5,701 nt of DNA from positions 1 through 5,701 of the forward strand of contig CADBAC010000506.1 of NCBI GenBank assembly GCA_902792495.1. The letters are read 5' to 3'. The position numbers were made by a program, and so were the translations under genes. This DNA comes from Ruminococcus flavefaciens. Lineage in GTDB: Bacteria; Bacillota; Clostridia; Oscillospirales; Ruminococcaceae. How positions within the stretch are numbered: position 1 is the stretch's first letter; every line of letters begins with the position of its first letter. Positions 4,633-5,701 of the stretch are shown piece after piece. The notes under the pieces were generated by a model that worked only from the letters and a program-made list of their open reading frames with translations, was not told the DNA's origin and did not search any database.

Positions 4633-5559
4633 TCATTCCTTGATGAAGTAAGAATCCGCTCCTGCGTCTTCAACATTGTCCTGCCATGTAAATCCGACAT
4701 TCTCTCCGTCTTCGGCTATCTGGAGGTACCCTGTACCATCTGTGTACTCTACCTCAGAGCTTACAAGGCCATTTTCGTCGTAGATGTTATGTGTCTTTGT
4801 GCAGTTGTTGTAGTTGAGCACCTGTCTGCCGTTGAACTCACCGCTGAAATCCCACTCTGCTTCTTCGGTTGCGGAACCTGCCCAGTGGATGTGCACATTG
4901 TACGTGCTGCCGCCTGCGCTGGTTACGGTGATAACTCCTCTGTGAGCGTGGCTTTCGGAATATGTTCCCTCATATGCGTCCTCGATCATTGGCTTTGACT
5001 GAGAATCGTCACTTAATGTCGGCTCGAATGCAGAAGGTTCAGCGCCCTCAACTTTTCTTATAGTGTATGTTGTGCCGTTGATAACACCTGTCATATTTCC
5101 GTTTGCGTCATAGGACATAGCCATTTCTGTATTATCATCAACAGATCCCATGTGGAATACGACCTTATCCTTATACTGTTCATAATTGAATCCTATACCG
5201 ATTTTCCTTTCGGGATCACAAGTCCTTCCGCTGTTATCGCCGTTGAATACGTAGTAAACATCCGGTGTGCCGTTGTTCAGCAGTTCATATACTCCCTCTC
5301 CGAACCATGAACCTGCTTCTGAAACTGTATCAGCAGCAACAGCATTTTCAGCGGCAGTTGTAACTTCCGCTTCATCAGTGGAAACGGCTGTTGTTTCAGT
5401 AACAGTTTCTTCTGCGGCAGTTTCAACAGCTGTTGTTTCTGAAGCCGGCGGCTTCGGGAATGATGTATTTACGCCTGCTGATGAGCCCGAGGCGTTTCCG
5501 CAACTTGTAAGTGCAGCTGTCATAGCTAATGTGAATGCAAATAATAATGTCTTTTTCAT
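4633..5559 (-). CDS. secreted lipoprotein of unknown function
   Basis: This encodes a 308-residue protein with a lipoprotein signal peptide: MKK, hydrophobic segment 4-16, lipobox L17-T-S-C20. It should be lipid-anchored outside the membrane. Residues 21-83 form a low-complexity Thr/Glu/Ala/Val linker, probably spanning the cell wall. Residues 84-172 (SWFGEG...TIRKVEG) form a region with alternating hydrophobic pattern and aromatic residues. Residues 196-308 form a second domain, YEGTYSES to YFIKE, with Trp residues in IHWAGSATEEAEWDFSGEF and GFTWQDN. Both look beta-rich. I recognise no enzyme motif; similar Trp-containing C-terminal domains occur, as I recall, in Ruminococcaceae lipoproteins. 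The ATG at 5559 is chosen because GGGAGA lies 8 bases upstream and the signal peptide begins at once. A longer frame open to 5661 would add 34 non-secretory residues before the signal peptide. No convincing promoter was found in 5560-5701. The gene ends before its own terminator, so it appears monocistronic. Confidence 0.8.
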   Translation of the reverse strand: MKKTLLFAFTLAMTAALTSCGNASGSSAGVNTSFPKPPASETTAVETAAEETVTETTAVSTDEAEVTTAAENAVAADTVSEAGSWFGEGVYELLNNGTPDVYYVFNGDNSGRTCDPERKIGIGFNYEQYKDKVVFHMGSVDDNTEMAMSYDANGNMTGVINGTTYTIRKVEGAEPSAFEPTLSDDSQSKPMIEDAYEGTYSESHAHRGVITVTSAGGSTYNVHIHWAGSATEEAEWDFSGEFNGRQVLNYNNCTKTHNIYDENGLVSSEVEYTDGTGYLQIAEDGENVGFTWQDNVEDAGADSYFIKE

Positions 5560-5701
5560 GTTGATCTCTCCCGTAAAAACTATTTTCAGCGTTGATATTT
5601 GTTTACCGCTTTCATAAAATACAGTCGGATCTGCAACGCATTTTAAGACATATCCTTTCACGATTTGTATGCTTGCACAATGACAAGAAGAATATTCAGA
5701 G

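Noticed and set aside
5560..5661. N-terminal extension of the lipoprotein by 34 residues
   Set aside because: It would bury the signal peptide and lipobox inside the protein; the ATG at 5559 has a proper ribosome binding site and starts with MKK.
1..5701. CRISPR arrays, tRNA or rRNA genes, integrases or full insertion sequences
   Set aside because: No spaced direct repeats, no tRNA-like cloverleaf or rRNA segments and no transposase or recombinase frame were found; the only direct repeat is the tandem copy in aat.

Overview
The window looks like a chromosomal segment from a Gram-positive anaerobe of the Clostridia, most plausibly a Ruminococcus-like member of the Oscillospiraceae. This is an inference from strong AGGAGG-type ribosome binding sites, consensus TTGACA/TATAAT promoters, moderate GC, and a lipoprotein with a Thr/Glu/Ala-rich linker. 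No rRNA or other taxonomic marker is present, so the genus is a guess.

Left part (1-955, + strand): one gene for a GNAT-family N-acetyltransferase (253-909). It has an elaborate leader: a near-perfect promoter with extended -10 (35-63), a hairpin at the start of the predicted transcript (72-125), a possible 11-codon leader peptide with its own Shine-Dalgarno (142-177), and then a GC-rich hairpin with a T-rich tail (177-224). This arrangement resembles ribosome-controlled transcription attenuation. The gene ends at a perfect bidirectional terminator (919-955) shared with the convergent operon.

Centre (959-4556, - strand): a compact operon reading clpS, clpA, aat and a small gene resembling colicin/pyocin immunity proteins. 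Aat adds Leu or Phe to proteins with basic N-termini, ClpS recognises such N-degrons, and ClpA unfolds the delivered substrates into ClpP (not in this window). The recognition, unfolding and tagging components of the bacterial Leu/N-degron pathway are thus encoded together. Junctions are very tight (1-nt gap, 2-nt gap, 4-nt overlap), so translational coupling is likely. The aat gene carries an exact 39-bp in-frame tandem duplication that doubles a conserved 13-residue segment.

The operon is preceded by a perfect-consensus promoter (4528-4556) whose spacer is almost filled by a 21-bp perfect palindrome, a strong operator candidate. Between the predicted transcription start and clpS lies a roughly 135-bp element with 19-bp perfect terminal inverted repeats and flanking TTA repeats. 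It is probably a MITE-like insertion that became the 5' untranslated region, or a structured leader RNA.

Right part (4576-5701, - strand): a secreted lipoprotein of unknown function (4633-5559) followed by its own intrinsic terminator (4576-4608).

The most unusual items are the attenuator-like leader of the acetyltransferase, the aat duplication, the palindrome inside the clpS promoter, the inverted-repeat element in the clpS leader, and the immunity-like gene coupled to aat.
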